This document shows, one piece after another, positions 1 to 9,813 of a DNA stretch of 64,000 nucleotides (positions are counted from its first letter, which is position 1; every line of letters begins with the position of its first letter). The stretch spans positions 186,001-250,000 of the forward strand of contig CAMUHY010000003.1 of the NCBI GenBank assembly GCA_947088865.1, written 5' to 3'. This DNA is from an uncultured Eubacterium sp. (GTDB taxonomy: Bacteria > Bacillota > Clostridia > Lachnospirales > Lachnospiraceae). The notes below the pieces were generated by a model that saw only the letters and a list, made by a program, of their open reading frames with translations, made no database searches and had not been told where the DNA came from. A program made the translations under genes and the position numbers.

Positions 1-695
1 TCTCTATAAGCATTTGCTAACATCAATGAATTTTCAACGGGTACTGAATTGTCTGTAAATGTATGCCATATAAAAGCTGGCGGTGTGTCTGGCGTAACAT
101 TGCGTTCAACAGAAACTAACTTTAATATATCTGTATCTGTTATCTTATCCTGCAATAATCTCTCAAAAGATAACAGATGTGCCTTATCGCCAGAAGTGAT
201 AACAGGATACCCTAACATCAAACCATTTGGTTTAATATCATCACTATTTAACTGCATTAATTTCAAGAAATCATCCATAATTGGATTATTATATAATGTG
301 CCAAGACAACCTGCCACATGTCCTCCTGCTGAAAATCCTGCCATAATAATTCTGCCTGGATTGACATCCCACTGGGCTGCATGTTTTCTTACATAATCCA
401 TTGCATAAGCAGCTTCATATACTTGACATGGAAATACATTTGGCATCAGGCTATATCTTAAAATTGCTACATTGTATCCCATATCCAACATTTTAATTGC
501 AATTGCTTCTGCCTCTCTTGGAGAATGATGCTCATATCCACCACCCGGACAAATAATAACAAATGGTCTGTAAAATTTGTTTTGATAATCTGGAAATATA
601 TCTTTAACATAAGTGGTAATCGTTGCTTTGCTGCCATTGTGATTGATTCCAAGTTTGCTATAATCTATATCAATTTCTATCACTTCATGTATCAT
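1..695 (-). CDS. alpha/beta hydrolase (3' end outside window)
   Basis: The open frame starts at an ATG at 695, preceded by an AAAGGA ribosome binding site, and runs off the left edge, so about 231 N-terminal residues are visible and the C-terminus is missing. The sequence contains an oxyanion-type HGGGY-like segment (CPGGGYEHHS, about residue 60) and a nucleophile elbow GFSAGGH (about residue 120), with Ser as presumed nucleophile. A later stretch, PPAFIWHTFTDNSVP, looks like the part of the fold that carries the acid residue. This layout matches the dienelactone hydrolase / acetyl-xylan-esterase-like branch of serine hydrolases. No signal peptide is seen, so it is probably cytoplasmic. Substrate cannot be told; acyl or acetyl ester hydrolysis is the likely chemistry. 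Confidence 0.8.
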   Translation of the reverse strand, partial: MIHEVIEIDIDYSKLGINHNGSKATITTYVKDIFPDYQNKFYRPFVIICPGGGYEHHSPREAEAIAIKMLDMGYNVAILRYSLMPNVFPCQVYEAAYAMDYVRKHAAQWDVNPGRIIMAGFSAGGHVAGCLGTLYNNPIMDDFLKLMQLNSDDIKPNGLMLGYPVITSGDKAHLLSFERLLQDKITDTDILKLVSVERNVTPDTPPAFIWHTFTDNSVPVENSLMLANAYR

Positions 696-750
696 AATGC
701 CATATCCTTTCTTTTATTTATAATCAAATGAGGGCTTCCTTGATGAGCGT

Positions 751-791
751 TAAGCAGATATTCGCAATCCGCTACGCTGCTTGATGAGATT
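751..791 (-). repeat. Dispersed repeat R1, copy a
   Basis: Read on the minus strand it gives CTCATCAAG, then GCGTAGCGGATTGCGAATAT, then CTGCTTAAC, followed by a second CTCATCAAGGAAG at 732-750. Similar sequence occurs at 11127, 13289-13405, 27291 and 50451. It fills the space just after the stop of the DUF1015 gene. Confidence 0.7.
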
Positions 792-2022
792 AAATTTTAT
801 GTATAAATATACCGCTTCTAAGTTTTGGTTCAAACCAAGTTGATTTAGGAGGCATCAAAAGATTTGCATCGGAAACTGCAAATAATTCACCAATCGACGT
901 TGCATACATTGAAAATGCTAAAACACAATCTTTGCTGCATCGTCTTTCAAGCTCTCCTAATCCGCGTATACCACCAACAAAATCAATGCGCTTATCCGTT
1001 TTAGGGTCTTTGATACCAAACAATGGCGTTAATATATACTGTTGTAAAATTGCTACATCTAACCCATCAACAGGATGTGAATTTTGAATATCTTTATGTG
1101 CTGTAAGTTTGTACCATTTTCCCTCAAGATACATGCCAAATTCACCTTTATTTTCAGGATTGACCTGCTCATTGGACAATGCGACATCAAAATATTGGGA
1201 AATCTGTTCAAGCAATGCAGCAGGCTCATATCCATTTAAGTCTTTGATAACACGATTATATGGAAGTATCATTAATTCTTCATCTGGAAATAATACCGAA
1301 AGAAAATAGTTAAATTCTTCATTTCCTGTATATCCCGGATTGGCATCACGTCTTTTTTGCCCCACCTTTACAGCTGATGCAGCCCTATGATGTCCATCGG
1401 CAATATATATAGAATCAATGGTTTCAAACGCATGTTGAATTTTATCAATACTTACGTTATCATCTATCTTCCAAACCTGATGTCGTATCGCATCATTGGA
1501 TACAAAATCATAAAGCGGTTCATTATTTTTTGCTTTAGCCACTTCTGCCCTTATTGTATCATTCGCTCTATAAGCAAGAAAAATAGGACCTGTCTGTGCG
1601 CTTAATGTATCAACATGCGTGATTCGGTCAACTTCTTTTTCAGCACGCGTATTTTCATGCTTTTTGATAACATTATTTTGATAGTCATCAATTGATGCAC
1701 AGGCGACAATTCCTGTCTGTGTTCTTCCATTCATTGTAAGTGCATAGATATAATATGCTTTGTCTTTGTCAGTTATATATGTGCCGTCGGCAATTGCTTC
1801 TTCTAACAATTCCTTTGCTTTTGCATATACTTCTGGTGCATAGGTATCGACCGAATCATCAAATTGTGTCTCCGCTCTGTCAATTTTCAAAAATGACTTT
1901 GGCTCTCTTTTTACCTCTGCAACAGCCTCTTCCCTATTGTATACATCATAGGGAAGCGCCGCAACACGGTCAACACATGCAGCATCTGGTCTTATACACT
2001 CAAATGGTTTTATTGTAGCCAT
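790..2022 (-). CDS. DUF1015 family protein
   Basis: A 410-residue soluble protein that I recognise as DUF1015. The opening (ATIKPFECIRPD...VAALPYDVYNREE) and the internal KHENTRAEKEVDR (residues 121-133) are typical of the family. At residues 209-215 it has DGHHRAA, preceded by a beta-strand-like SIYIA. This resembles the DGHHR/GxHR phosphate-binding motif of ParB/sulfiredoxin-fold enzymes, the superfamily of the ADP-dependent serine kinase SerK. The function of DUF1015 is not established as far as I know. Related genomes often place it next to serC-serA; here only the chemoreceptor gene lies between. No serB-like phosphatase is seen nearby, so a role in serine or phosphoserine metabolism is a fair guess, not a finding. 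Confidence 0.85.
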   Translation of the reverse strand: MATIKPFECIRPDAACVDRVAALPYDVYNREEAVAEVKREPKSFLKIDRAETQFDDSVDTYAPEVYAKAKELLEEAIADGTYITDKDKAYYIYALTMNGRTQTGIVACASIDDYQNNVIKKHENTRAEKEVDRITHVDTLSAQTGPIFLAYRANDTIRAEVAKAKNNEPLYDFVSNDAIRHQVWKIDDNVSIDKIQHAFETIDSIYIADGHHRAASAVKVGQKRRDANPGYTGNEEFNYFLSVLFPDEELMILPYNRVIKDLNGYEPAALLEQISQYFDVALSNEQVNPENKGEFGMYLEGKWYKLTAHKDIQNSHPVDGLDVAILQQYILTPLFGIKDPKTDKRIDFVGGIRGLGELERRCSKDCVLAFSMYATSIGELFAVSDANLLMPPKSTWFEPKLRSGIFIHKI

Positions 2023-2147
2023 AATACTCCTTTCACGCTGATTTTCTATACAGCTTTATCTTTTATAACATAACGTTTATCCACAAAGTAGCAATCATCG
2101 TTTAACATAAATTTATCCACAAAGTGCGACAACCATTATTTAACCGT

Positions 2148-3632
2148 TTATTCTGATATATGGAGCTGTTCTGTAAGCTCTTTTAAATCATCTACCATAT
2201 CAACAAATTCCTTGACAGTCTTTGCATTATTTTCACTAATTTCAAACGTATCATTGGCATGTGCTGCCACTTCTTCTGAAATCGCAGAAATTGTAGCCAC
2301 ACTGTCAACAATCTTATCGTTGGCTTTTGAGAGTTCTTCAACAAAAGATGCTAATTTATTGGAATTTGATGAAATATCATATGTATTGTTCTCAATAATT
2401 TTAAAACTAGCATCGGTATCGCTTGTAGCCTGTTTTTGACTCGATATATCAATTACAATTTGATTTGTCACATTGACAACATTCTTTAAAGCTTCTGCTA
2501 CATCACTTATCATTGCTGTAATATTTTCAGTGGCGCTCTGCGTCTCGTCAGCCATCTTAGAAATCTCGGTTGCAACGACGGCAAACCCCTTACCTGCCTC
2601 TCCAGCTCTTGCTGCTTCAATACTTGCATTCAATGCCAAAAGACTTGTCTGTGAAGTAATATTTGTAATAATATCCACAACTGAATGCATCTTTACCATA
2701 TCTTCATTTAATTTGTTAAGCTGTTGTGTGACAAGCTCTCCTGATTGAACCGATATATTTACTTTCTCAACTAACGATAATATGGTCTCATTGCCATGAT
2801 GAATTGCTTTCATTGTATTATCAACATTATCTATAATCTGTGATGAACACTTCTTTACATCATGCACTCTTTTTTGTATATTTTCTGTCATCTCAAGCTG
2901 CTTTTGCACTGCATTTGCTGTATCCGTAGCCCCTGCATTCACCTCATTCATCGCACTGCTTGTCGATTCAACCGCATCATTTAAAATATTAATTTTATCA
3001 CTAATAACATCAATATCTTCTGTCATTTTTATTGATACATTCATTGTTGTATCAAGCATCTTTGCCGTTTTTTCACCCTGTTCTTTTATATGAGACAACT
3101 TTAAAGAGTTATTTCTCTCTAATGATTTTGAGACATACATAGAGTAGAGGCAAATAATAATTATAACAAGCACTTGAATTTCAACGGAAGCCAAATCTTT
3201 TGTTGTATAAACTTTACGAACAAAAAGCATCGTCACTTGTATGATATTGACAATAATAACACTGATATTAATAGGAATCGTATATTTATAATCATTATAT
3301 ACTGCTATTGCAACAAGCATAGGGATAACATATACAAATGCTAATAAATTATTGGTTGTAAATAATATAAAGGTGTAAAAAATTAAAAAGCTATAAGAAA
3401 CAATATATCGAATAGCCAATGCATCCGATTTCTTTCTATATGCAATAATTCCAAGTACAGGACCGATAAGTCCAATTGCCATTGTAAGAAGAACATAGCC
3501 TAGTGACCTTGCCCCTTTTACATACTCCATTATATATGCAATTGAAATAACAATGCACTCAACGGTTTGACATGTAACAGCCACCTTATTGTAATTCGCC
3601 ATATCATTTATAAATTTATTTTCTTTTTCCAT
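2148..3632 (-). CDS. Methyl-accepting chemotaxis protein, six-helix membrane type
   Basis: 494 residues. The N-terminal part (about residues 18-175) forms six hydrophobic helices with almost no extracellular loop domain, so it lacks the usual periplasmic or extracytoplasmic sensor. A long cytoplasmic coiled coil follows directly, with the conserved hairpin tip around residues 328-360 (SLLALNASIEAARAGEAGKG, then FAVVATEISKMAD). This tip binds CheA and CheW. No HAMP domain can be placed between membrane part and signalling coil. It probably senses something within or near the membrane, such as energy state or a small hydrophobic signal; this is inference. The gene lies between serA and DUF1015, but the terminator after serA suggests its own transcription. 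Confidence 0.9.
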   Translation of the reverse strand: MEKENKFINDMANYNKVAVTCQTVECIVISIAYIMEYVKGARSLGYVLLTMAIGLIGPVLGIIAYRKKSDALAIRYIVSYSFLIFYTFILFTTNNLLAFVYVIPMLVAIAVYNDYKYTIPINISVIIVNIIQVTMLFVRKVYTTKDLASVEIQVLVIIIICLYSMYVSKSLERNNSLKLSHIKEQGEKTAKMLDTTMNVSIKMTEDIDVISDKINILNDAVESTSSAMNEVNAGATDTANAVQKQLEMTENIQKRVHDVKKCSSQIIDNVDNTMKAIHHGNETILSLVEKVNISVQSGELVTQQLNKLNEDMVKMHSVVDIITNITSQTSLLALNASIEAARAGEAGKGFAVVATEISKMADETQSATENITAMISDVAEALKNVVNVTNQIVIDISSQKQATSDTDASFKIIENNTYDISSNSNKLASFVEELSKANDKIVDSVATISAISEEVAAHANDTFEISENNAKTVKEFVDMVDDLKELTEQLHISE

Positions 3633-3763
3633 AAAACCTCCACTTTTACTTAATATAAAAATAAATTAATTCATAAAATAACGGATACTATATTCACAAT
3701 CTATTCTTTTGTTAAACACAATAATACATAATACAATATTATATATTATTTATAGACAAAAGT

Positions 3764-3801
3764 AAAGGAAACGGTGTATTAAAACTACTGACCGTTTCCT
3801 T
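3764..3801 (-). terminator. Intrinsic terminator after serCA
   Basis: A perfect 11-bp stem, AAGGAAACGGT / ACCGTTTCCTT, with a 15-base loop. It is followed on the minus strand by TTACTTTTGT, about 80 bases after the serA stop. Confidence 0.8.
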
Positions 3802-3882
3802 ATTTCATCCTTACAAGTAAATTCATTTACATCTATTATAACAGTCATTCTTATCTAAAAAAGAATGTGTTGCTATAAATGA

Positions 3883-5046
3883 TTAAACAACTACTCTTAC
3901 CTTAATAACGCCATCAATTGCTGACAACTTATCAACAACACTGTCCGATGCTGGCTCACTGATATCAAGCATTGAATACGCATAATCGCCCCTTGACTTA
4001 TTTGACATCTCTTCAATATTGATACCTTCATCACCCATAACAGATGTAATCTTACTGATAACAGCAGGTACATTCTTATGACAAACGGCTACACGCCCAG
4101 CTGTTTTGCATGTTCCCATATCACAGTTTGGATAGTTGACAGAATTGATAATATTGCCATTTTCAATATAATCAGCAATTTCCTTAACAGCCATCACTGC
4201 ACAGTTATCTTCTGCTTCTTCTGTTGAAGCACCAAGATGAGGAATCACAATAGCGCCTTCCATACCAGCCGTTGTTGCATTTGGAAAATCGGTAACATAT
4301 TTCTTTACTTTTCCAGATGCAAGAGCTTCTCCAATAGCAGACTCATCCACTAAAACATCTCTTGCACAGTTAATAATTACCGTGCCGTCCTGCATCATAT
4401 CAAATGCTTCTTTATTTACCATGCCCTTTGTGCTGTCCATAGCTGGTACATGGATGGTAATATAATTACATTCTTTATAAATATCCTCAACATTAACAAT
4501 ATGTTTTACCTTGCTTGAAAGGTTCCATGCTGCATTGACTGAAAGATATGGGTCATATCCATACACTTCCATACCGAGCGCGATTGCAGCGTTAGCCACA
4601 AGCTGACCAATTGCGCCAAGTCCAATAACACCAAGTTTCTTGCCCTTAATCTCTTGACCGGCAAATGCCTTCTTTGCTTTTTCTGCAGACTTTGCTATAT
4701 CTGCATCATTTTTATTTTCCAAAACCCACTGATTGCCGCCAAGAATATCTCTTGAAGCAAGTAGCATTGCAGCAATCACATGTTCCTTAACCGCATTGGC
4801 ATTGGCGCCTGGCGTATTAAAGACAACGATACCTGCATCCGCACACTTATCAAGCGGAATATTATTGACGCCTGCACCTGCTCTTGCAATGGCAAGCAAA
4901 TTATCAGAAAGTTCCATATCATGCATCTTTGCACTTCTTACAAGAATTGCCTGTGCATCCTCAAAACTACTCTCTGTATTATAATCATCTGAAAATAAGT
5001 CAAGACCAATCTTTGCTATATTATTAAGACAATGTACATTTACCAT
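3883..5046 (-). CDS. serA: D-3-phosphoglycerate dehydrogenase
   Basis: 387 residues. It oxidises 3-phosphoglycerate to phosphohydroxypyruvate with NAD, the first step of serine synthesis in the cytoplasm. The NAD-binding motif GVIGLGAIGQLVANAA lies near residue 140, the active-site arginine region is INCARD (about 226) and the catalytic histidine is in IPHLGAST (about 270). The last 75 residues (VAVCHKNVPAVISKI...VIKVRVVV) form an ACT domain, the usual site for serine feedback. This is the short type without the intervening domain of long SerA enzymes. It starts 2 bp after the serC stop, so the two are co-transcribed and probably translationally coupled. Confidence 0.97.
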   Translation of the reverse strand: MVNVHCLNNIAKIGLDLFSDDYNTESSFEDAQAILVRSAKMHDMELSDNLLAIARAGAGVNNIPLDKCADAGIVVFNTPGANANAVKEHVIAAMLLASRDILGGNQWVLENKNDADIAKSAEKAKKAFAGQEIKGKKLGVIGLGAIGQLVANAAIALGMEVYGYDPYLSVNAAWNLSSKVKHIVNVEDIYKECNYITIHVPAMDSTKGMVNKEAFDMMQDGTVIINCARDVLVDESAIGEALASGKVKKYVTDFPNATTAGMEGAIVIPHLGASTEEAEDNCAVMAVKEIADYIENGNIINSVNYPNCDMGTCKTAGRVAVCHKNVPAVISKITSVMGDEGINIEEMSNKSRGDYAYSMLDISEPASDSVVDKLSAIDGVIKVRVVV

Positions 5047-5048
5047 TA

Positions 5049-6131
5049 TTACGCATTCTCCTTTTCAAAGTTTCTCATAAACTCAACAAGCTTTTCTACA
5101 CCTTCAATAGGCATAGCATTATAGATAGAAGCTCTCATACCGCCAACGCTTCTATGTCCTTTAAGATTGACAAAACCTGCCTTTGTAGCTTCTTCAATAA
5201 ACTTTGCATCCAACTCTTTGTCGCCTGTCACAAATGGAACATTCATAAGAGAACGGTCTTCTTTCACAACAGTACCCTTAAATAACTTGCTCTCGTCAAG
5301 GAAATCATAAAGGATTTTTGCTTTTTTCTCATTGTGTTCTTTCATTGCTAAAAGTCCACCCATCTTTTTAATCCACTTAAACACTTTGCCACAGATATAA
5401 ATATTATAACATGGAGGTGTGTTATAAAGTGAATCATTGTCAGCCTGTGTCTTCCATTTAAGCAATGTAGGCGTGCCAGGCAAAACATCATCTGTAATTA
5501 AATCTTCCCTTATAATAGCAATAACAACACCTGCTGGTCCGATGTTCTTTTGAACACCGCCAAAAATAACGCCATATTTTGAAACATCAACAGGCTCTGA
5601 CAAGAAACATGAAGAAACATCCGCTACAAGAAGTTTTCCCTTTGTGTCTGGAAGTTCTTTATATTTTGTTCCATAAATCGTATTGTTCTCACAAATATAT
5701 ACATAATCAGCATCTTCTGGAATATCAAGATTAGAACAGTCTGGAATATATGAGTATGTTTTATCCTCTGAAGATGCAACAGCAATCGCTTCACCATAAA
5801 TCTTAGCTTCCTGAAAAGCTTTCTTAGCCCACTGTCCAGTAATAATATAAGCAGCTTTTTTATTTTTCATAAGGTTCATAGGAACTTCTGCAAAAAACTG
5901 CGAAGCACCGCCTTGAAGGAATAATACCTTATAATTCTCTGGAATATTCATCAGCTCTCTAAGGTCTGCCTCAGCCTCTTTGATAATTGCATCATACACT
6001 TTTGACCTGTGGCTCATCTCCATAACAGATTGACCACTTCCATTGTAATCTAACATCTCAGCAGCAGCTTCTTTTAACACTTCTTCTGGTAACACTGCCG
6101 GACCGGCACTAAAATTGTAAACTCTTGCCAT
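5049..6131 (-). CDS. serC: Phosphoserine aminotransferase
   Basis: 360 residues, the usual length. It is a PLP enzyme that converts phosphohydroxypyruvate and glutamate to phosphoserine and 2-oxoglutarate. The opening RVYNFSAGPAVLPEEVLKEA is diagnostic. The PLP lysine lies in GGVQKNIGPAG (about residue 195), and the C-terminal GHRSVGGMRASIYNAMP holds the substrate phosphate-binding residues. The start is fixed by AGGAGG 10 bases before the ATG. It is first gene of a serC-serA operon with its own promoter at 6192-6220. No phosphoserine phosphatase gene follows. Confidence 0.98.
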   Translation of the reverse strand: MARVYNFSAGPAVLPEEVLKEAAAEMLDYNGSGQSVMEMSHRSKVYDAIIKEAEADLRELMNIPENYKVLFLQGGASQFFAEVPMNLMKNKKAAYIITGQWAKKAFQEAKIYGEAIAVASSEDKTYSYIPDCSNLDIPEDADYVYICENNTIYGTKYKELPDTKGKLLVADVSSCFLSEPVDVSKYGVIFGGVQKNIGPAGVVIAIIREDLITDDVLPGTPTLLKWKTQADNDSLYNTPPCYNIYICGKVFKWIKKMGGLLAMKEHNEKKAKILYDFLDESKLFKGTVVKEDRSLMNVPFVTGDKELDAKFIEEATKAGFVNLKGHRSVGGMRASIYNAMPIEGVEKLVEFMRNFEKENA

Positions 6132-6191
6132 TTCTCTTTTCCTCCTAACTGTTTACCGCCCATGCGGAAATACTGTAACATAACCTTAACT

Positions 6192-6220
6192 ATTGTATGC
6201 CCATCAACTCTTGTTGTCAA
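6192..6220 (-). promoter_or_regulatory. Sigma-A promoter of serCA, overlapping the ilvB stop
   Basis: A TTGACA box (6220-6215) and TACAAT box (6197-6192) are separated by exactly 17 bp on the minus strand. The ilvB stop codon TGA (6219-6217) is inside the -35 box. The expected start is near 6185, giving a leader of about 54 bases with a small CCGCccatGCGG hairpin. Confidence 0.85.
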
Positions 6221-7920
6221 GAAAGGATATTTTCATCCTTTATTTTTTGGTCGAGGTCTTGTCTGTCAAATGCTTCTGAAATTGCAGCACCTGGCGATAC
6301 CATCGGAAATACTTTATCTTCCCTGCTGATATCACATTCTATAACGCAAGGTATATTTAACTCAATGGCTTCTTGAAGCGCTTGATTAAACGATTCAATA
6401 TCACTTACTTTATAGCCCTTTGCTCCCATACCTTCAGAAACCTTTACAAAATCAACAACATCATCAAGGACTGTTGCAGAGTAACGCTGTCCATAAAATA
6501 AATCCTGCCATTGACGAACCATTCCTAATACATGATTATTAAATATTATTTCAATAATAGGAATATTATAACGAGTAGCTGTGGCAATTTCATTCATATT
6601 CATTCTAAAGCATCCATCTCCTGCAACATTGATAACAACTTTATCCTTGCAGCCAACTTTTGCTCCAATAGCAGCGCCAAGTCCATATCCCATTGTTCCA
6701 AGTCCGCCTGAAGTAAGCAATGTTCTTGGTTTTGTATATGTATAATGCTGTGCTGCCCACATCTGATGCTGTCCGACATCCGTCGCAATAATAGCCTCTC
6801 CATTCGTTATACGATAGATATTTTCCATAATCAACGGACCATTTAAACAATCTCTATTATATCTCATTGGATATTTTTCTTTTAATTCTTCAATATGGTC
6901 AACCCATTCTTTATGGTTAAGCTGCTCTAATTTCGCATTGATATGTTTTAATACTTCCAATGCATCCCCAATAACAACGGCATCGGTTTTAATATTTTTA
7001 TTAATCTCAGCGGCATCTACATCAAGATGAACAATCTTAGCATTATCTGCAAACTTAGCGGCATTGCCTGTCACTCTGTCTGAAAATCTTGCGCCAATTG
7101 TAATCAGTAAATCACACTCTGATACGCCAAAATTAGAAGCCTTTGTTCCATGCATACCAAGCATACCTGTATACAACGAATCGGAGCCGTCAAATGCACC
7201 TTTTCCCATAAGTGAATCTGCAACAGGAGCATGAATTTTATGGACAAACTTTTTTAACTCATCCGAAGCATCGGCTGCTATAACACCGCCGCCGACAAAC
7301 ACAAACGGTTTTTTTGATTCTTTGATAAAAGAAACAACACGCTCAACATCTTCTTCCTTAATGGTATCCGTCTTTCTCTCAATTGGTTTTGGCGTCTCTT
7401 TTATATATTCACATTCATTTGCTGTGGCATCCTTTGTCACATCAATTAAAACAGGACCTGGTCTTCCCTTTTTCGCAATACGAAAAGCTTTTCGTATGGT
7501 GTCTGCCAAATCCTCCACATTCTTAACAATATAATTATGCTTTGTTATTGGCATTGTCACACCTTGAATATCCACCTCCTGAAAACTGTCCTTTCCAAGC
7601 AATGGTACTGTTACATTACATGTAATCGCAACAACTGGAATTGAATCCATATAGGCAGTTGCAATTCCTGTGACAAGGTTGGTTGCACCTGGACCCGATG
7701 TAGCAAAGCAAACTCCCACTTTTCCTGTTGCCCTCGCATAACCGTCAGCGGCATGTGCCGCTCCTTGTTCGTGTGATGTAAGTATATGTGTTATCTCGTC
7801 TGAATGTTTATATAACGCATCGTAAACATTGAGAATAGCACCACCCGGATATCCAAATACCGTGTCTACGCCTTGCTCTTTTAAACATTCTACGATGATT
7901 TCAGAACCGTTTAATTTCAT
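6217..7920 (-). CDS. ilvB: Acetolactate synthase, large (catalytic) subunit
   Basis: 567 residues, close to the 560-600 usual for the family. It condenses two pyruvates (or pyruvate and 2-oxobutyrate) using TPP and FAD, the first common step to valine, leucine and isoleucine. The catalytic glutamate is in TSHEQGAAHAADGYARATG (about residue 51). The FAD region is around residues 240-300, and the TPP/Mg motif starts at GDGCFRMN (about 445). The segment VLGMVRQWQ contains the conserved Trp. It is the third gene of leuB-ilvD-ilvB. The regulatory subunit gene ilvN is not adjacent, and neither is ilvC. Confidence 0.96.
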   Translation of the reverse strand: MKLNGSEIIVECLKEQGVDTVFGYPGGAILNVYDALYKHSDEITHILTSHEQGAAHAADGYARATGKVGVCFATSGPGATNLVTGIATAYMDSIPVVAITCNVTVPLLGKDSFQEVDIQGVTMPITKHNYIVKNVEDLADTIRKAFRIAKKGRPGPVLIDVTKDATANECEYIKETPKPIERKTDTIKEEDVERVVSFIKESKKPFVFVGGGVIAADASDELKKFVHKIHAPVADSLMGKGAFDGSDSLYTGMLGMHGTKASNFGVSECDLLITIGARFSDRVTGNAAKFADNAKIVHLDVDAAEINKNIKTDAVVIGDALEVLKHINAKLEQLNHKEWVDHIEELKEKYPMRYNRDCLNGPLIMENIYRITNGEAIIATDVGQHQMWAAQHYTYTKPRTLLTSGGLGTMGYGLGAAIGAKVGCKDKVVINVAGDGCFRMNMNEIATATRYNIPIIEIIFNNHVLGMVRQWQDLFYGQRYSATVLDDVVDFVKVSEGMGAKGYKVSDIESFNQALQEAIELNIPCVIECDISREDKVFPMVSPGAAISEAFDRQDLDQKIKDENILS

Positions 7921-7978
7921 AAAATTATATATCCTTTCTCAAAAAATATTAATTATATAATTGCAGTATTTTTATTAT

Positions 7979-9652
7979 TTATATGGTGTCTGGTGTCTTA
8001 AGAATGGCGCCTCTATTTCCTGATGTCACCATTGATGCATATCTTCTAAGATAACCTGTTGTCACCTTAGGCTCTCTTGGCTGCCATTTTGCTTTTCTTG
8101 CTGCCAATTCTTCATCAGAAACTTTCAGTTCAAGTTTTAACTGTGGAATATTGATACTGATAATATCGCCTTCCTCCACTAATGCAATTGGACCGCCCAC
8201 AGCAGCCTCTGGCGATACATGCCCTATCGAAGCGCCTCTGCTTGCGCCTGAAAAACGTCCGTCTGTTATAAGCGCTACCGTTGAACCAAGCCCCATGCCA
8301 GCAATAGCGGAAGTTGGATTTAACATTTCTCGCATACCTGGTCCACCCTTTGGTCCTTCATATCGTATGACAACAACGTCTCCAGCCACAATCTTGCCGC
8401 CTTTAATAGCTTCAATGGCATCCTCCTCACAGTCAAATACTCTGGCTGGTCCTTCATGCACCATCATTTCATTGACAACCGCCGAACGCTTCACAACCGA
8501 ACCATCTGGCGCAAGATTTCCTGAAAGCACTGCAAGACCACCTGTCTTACTGTATGGATTGTCAATCGGTCTTATTACTTCTGGATTCAAATTCACTGCA
8601 TGTTCTATATTCTCACCAACCGTTTTGCCTGTAACGGTTATACAATCTCTATGAAGAAGTCCCAATTTATCAAGCTCATTCATTACGGCATACACACCGC
8701 CTGCCTCGTTTAAATCTTCCATATATGTAGGACCTGCTGGTGCAAGATGACATAAATTTGGTGTCTTTTCGCTGATTTCATTGGCAAACTTAATATCAAA
8801 ATCAAACCCTACTTCATGAGCAATCGCTGGAAGATGCAGCATACTGTTTGTTGAACAGCCTAGTGCCATATCCACTGTAAGCGCATTTAAAATGGCTTCT
8901 TTTGTCATAATATCTCTTGGTCTGATATCCTTTTTTAACATTTCCATAACAGCCATTCCCGCATGTTTTGCAAGTCTTATTCTATCTGAATATACTGCTG
9001 GAATCGTTCCATTGCCGCGAAGCCCCATACCAAGCACTTCTGTCAAACAATTCATCGAATTGGCTGTATACATACCAGAACAAGAACCGCATGTAGGACA
9101 TGCCTTGCGCTCATATTCGCACACATCCTCCTCTGTCATTGTCCCTGCCGCATAAGAGCCTACTGCTTCAAACATCGATGAAAGGCTTGTCTTTTTCCCT
9201 TTTACGTGACCAGCTAACATTGGTCCACCACTTACAAATACTGTTGGAACATTAATTCTTGCTGCTGCCATAAGAAGTCCTGGCACATTTTTATCACAGT
9301 TTGGCACCATAACTAATGCATCAAACTGATGTGCCAACGCCATACACTCTGTTGAATCGGCAATCAAATCTCTTGTGACAAGCGAATATTTCATGCCAAC
9401 ATGCCCCATTGCAATGCCATCACAGACAGCAATCGCTGGAAAAACAACCGGCACACCGCCAGCTTCAGCCACCCCAAGCTTTACTGCATTGACAATTTTA
9501 TCCAAGTTCATATGTCCCGGAACAATCTCATTATATGAACTAACAATACCAACAAGTGGTTTATTCATCTCTTCACCTGTAAATCCCAGTGCGTTAAACA
9601 GCGAGCGATGTGGCGCCTGCTGCATACCTTTTTTTACATTATCACTTTTCAT
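7979..9652 (-). CDS. ilvD: Dihydroxy-acid dehydratase
   Basis: 557 residues, normal for the family. It dehydrates 2,3-dihydroxy-3-methyl acids to 2-keto acids in valine and isoleucine synthesis and carries an Fe-S cluster. Cluster cysteines are visible in [10 protein letters not shown] (about residue 121) and [19 protein letters not shown] (about 190). The C-terminal [20 protein letters not shown] is the family signature. The gap to ilvB is 58 bp and to leuB upstream 161 bp, with no terminator seen in either, which fits one operon. Confidence 0.98.
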   Translation of the reverse strand: MKSDNVKKGMQQAPHRSLFNALGFTGEEMNKPLVGIVSSYNEIVPGHMNLDKIVNAVKLGVAEAGGVPVVFPAIAVCDGIAMGHVGMKYSLVTRDLIADSTECMALAHQFDALVMVPNCDKNVPGLLMAAARINVPTVFVSGGPMLAGHVKGKKTSLSSMFEAVGSYAAGTMTEEDVCEYERKACPTCGSCSGMYTANSMNCLTEVLGMGLRGNGTIPAVYSDRIRLAKHAGMAVMEMLKKDIRPRDIMTKEAILNALTVDMALGCSTNSMLHLPAIAHEVGFDFDIKFANEISEKTPNLCHLAPAGPTYMEDLNEAGGVYAVMNELDKLGLLHRDCITVTGKTVGENIEHAVNLNPEVIRPIDNPYSKTGGLAVLSGNLAPDGSVVKRSAVVNEMMVHEGPARVFDCEEDAIEAIKGGKIVAGDVVVIRYEGPKGGPGMREMLNPTSAIAGMGLGSTVALITDGRFSGASRGASIGHVSPEAAVGGPIALVEEGDIISINIPQLKLELKVSDEELAARKAKWQPREPKVTTGYLRRYASMVTSGNRGAILKTPDTI

Positions 9653-9813
9653 ATTTAACCTCCTATGCTGCGACTGATTTTTATCTTATTTTTCCTGTTA
9701 TTTCAAGTACCATAATTACCTCTATCCATTTCAATTATGACTGAATCATTTTGAAGGAAACAATATATTTTCTTGCAATTTTTAGTCTATGAAAAAAACA
9801 TTGTCTGTTATTC

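Noticed and set aside
8151..8654. Long plus-strand open frame inside ilvD (and similar ones opposite ftsZ, sigE, aroC and nifJ)
   Set aside because: These are antisense shadows of well-recognised genes, without ribosome binding sites or family resemblance.
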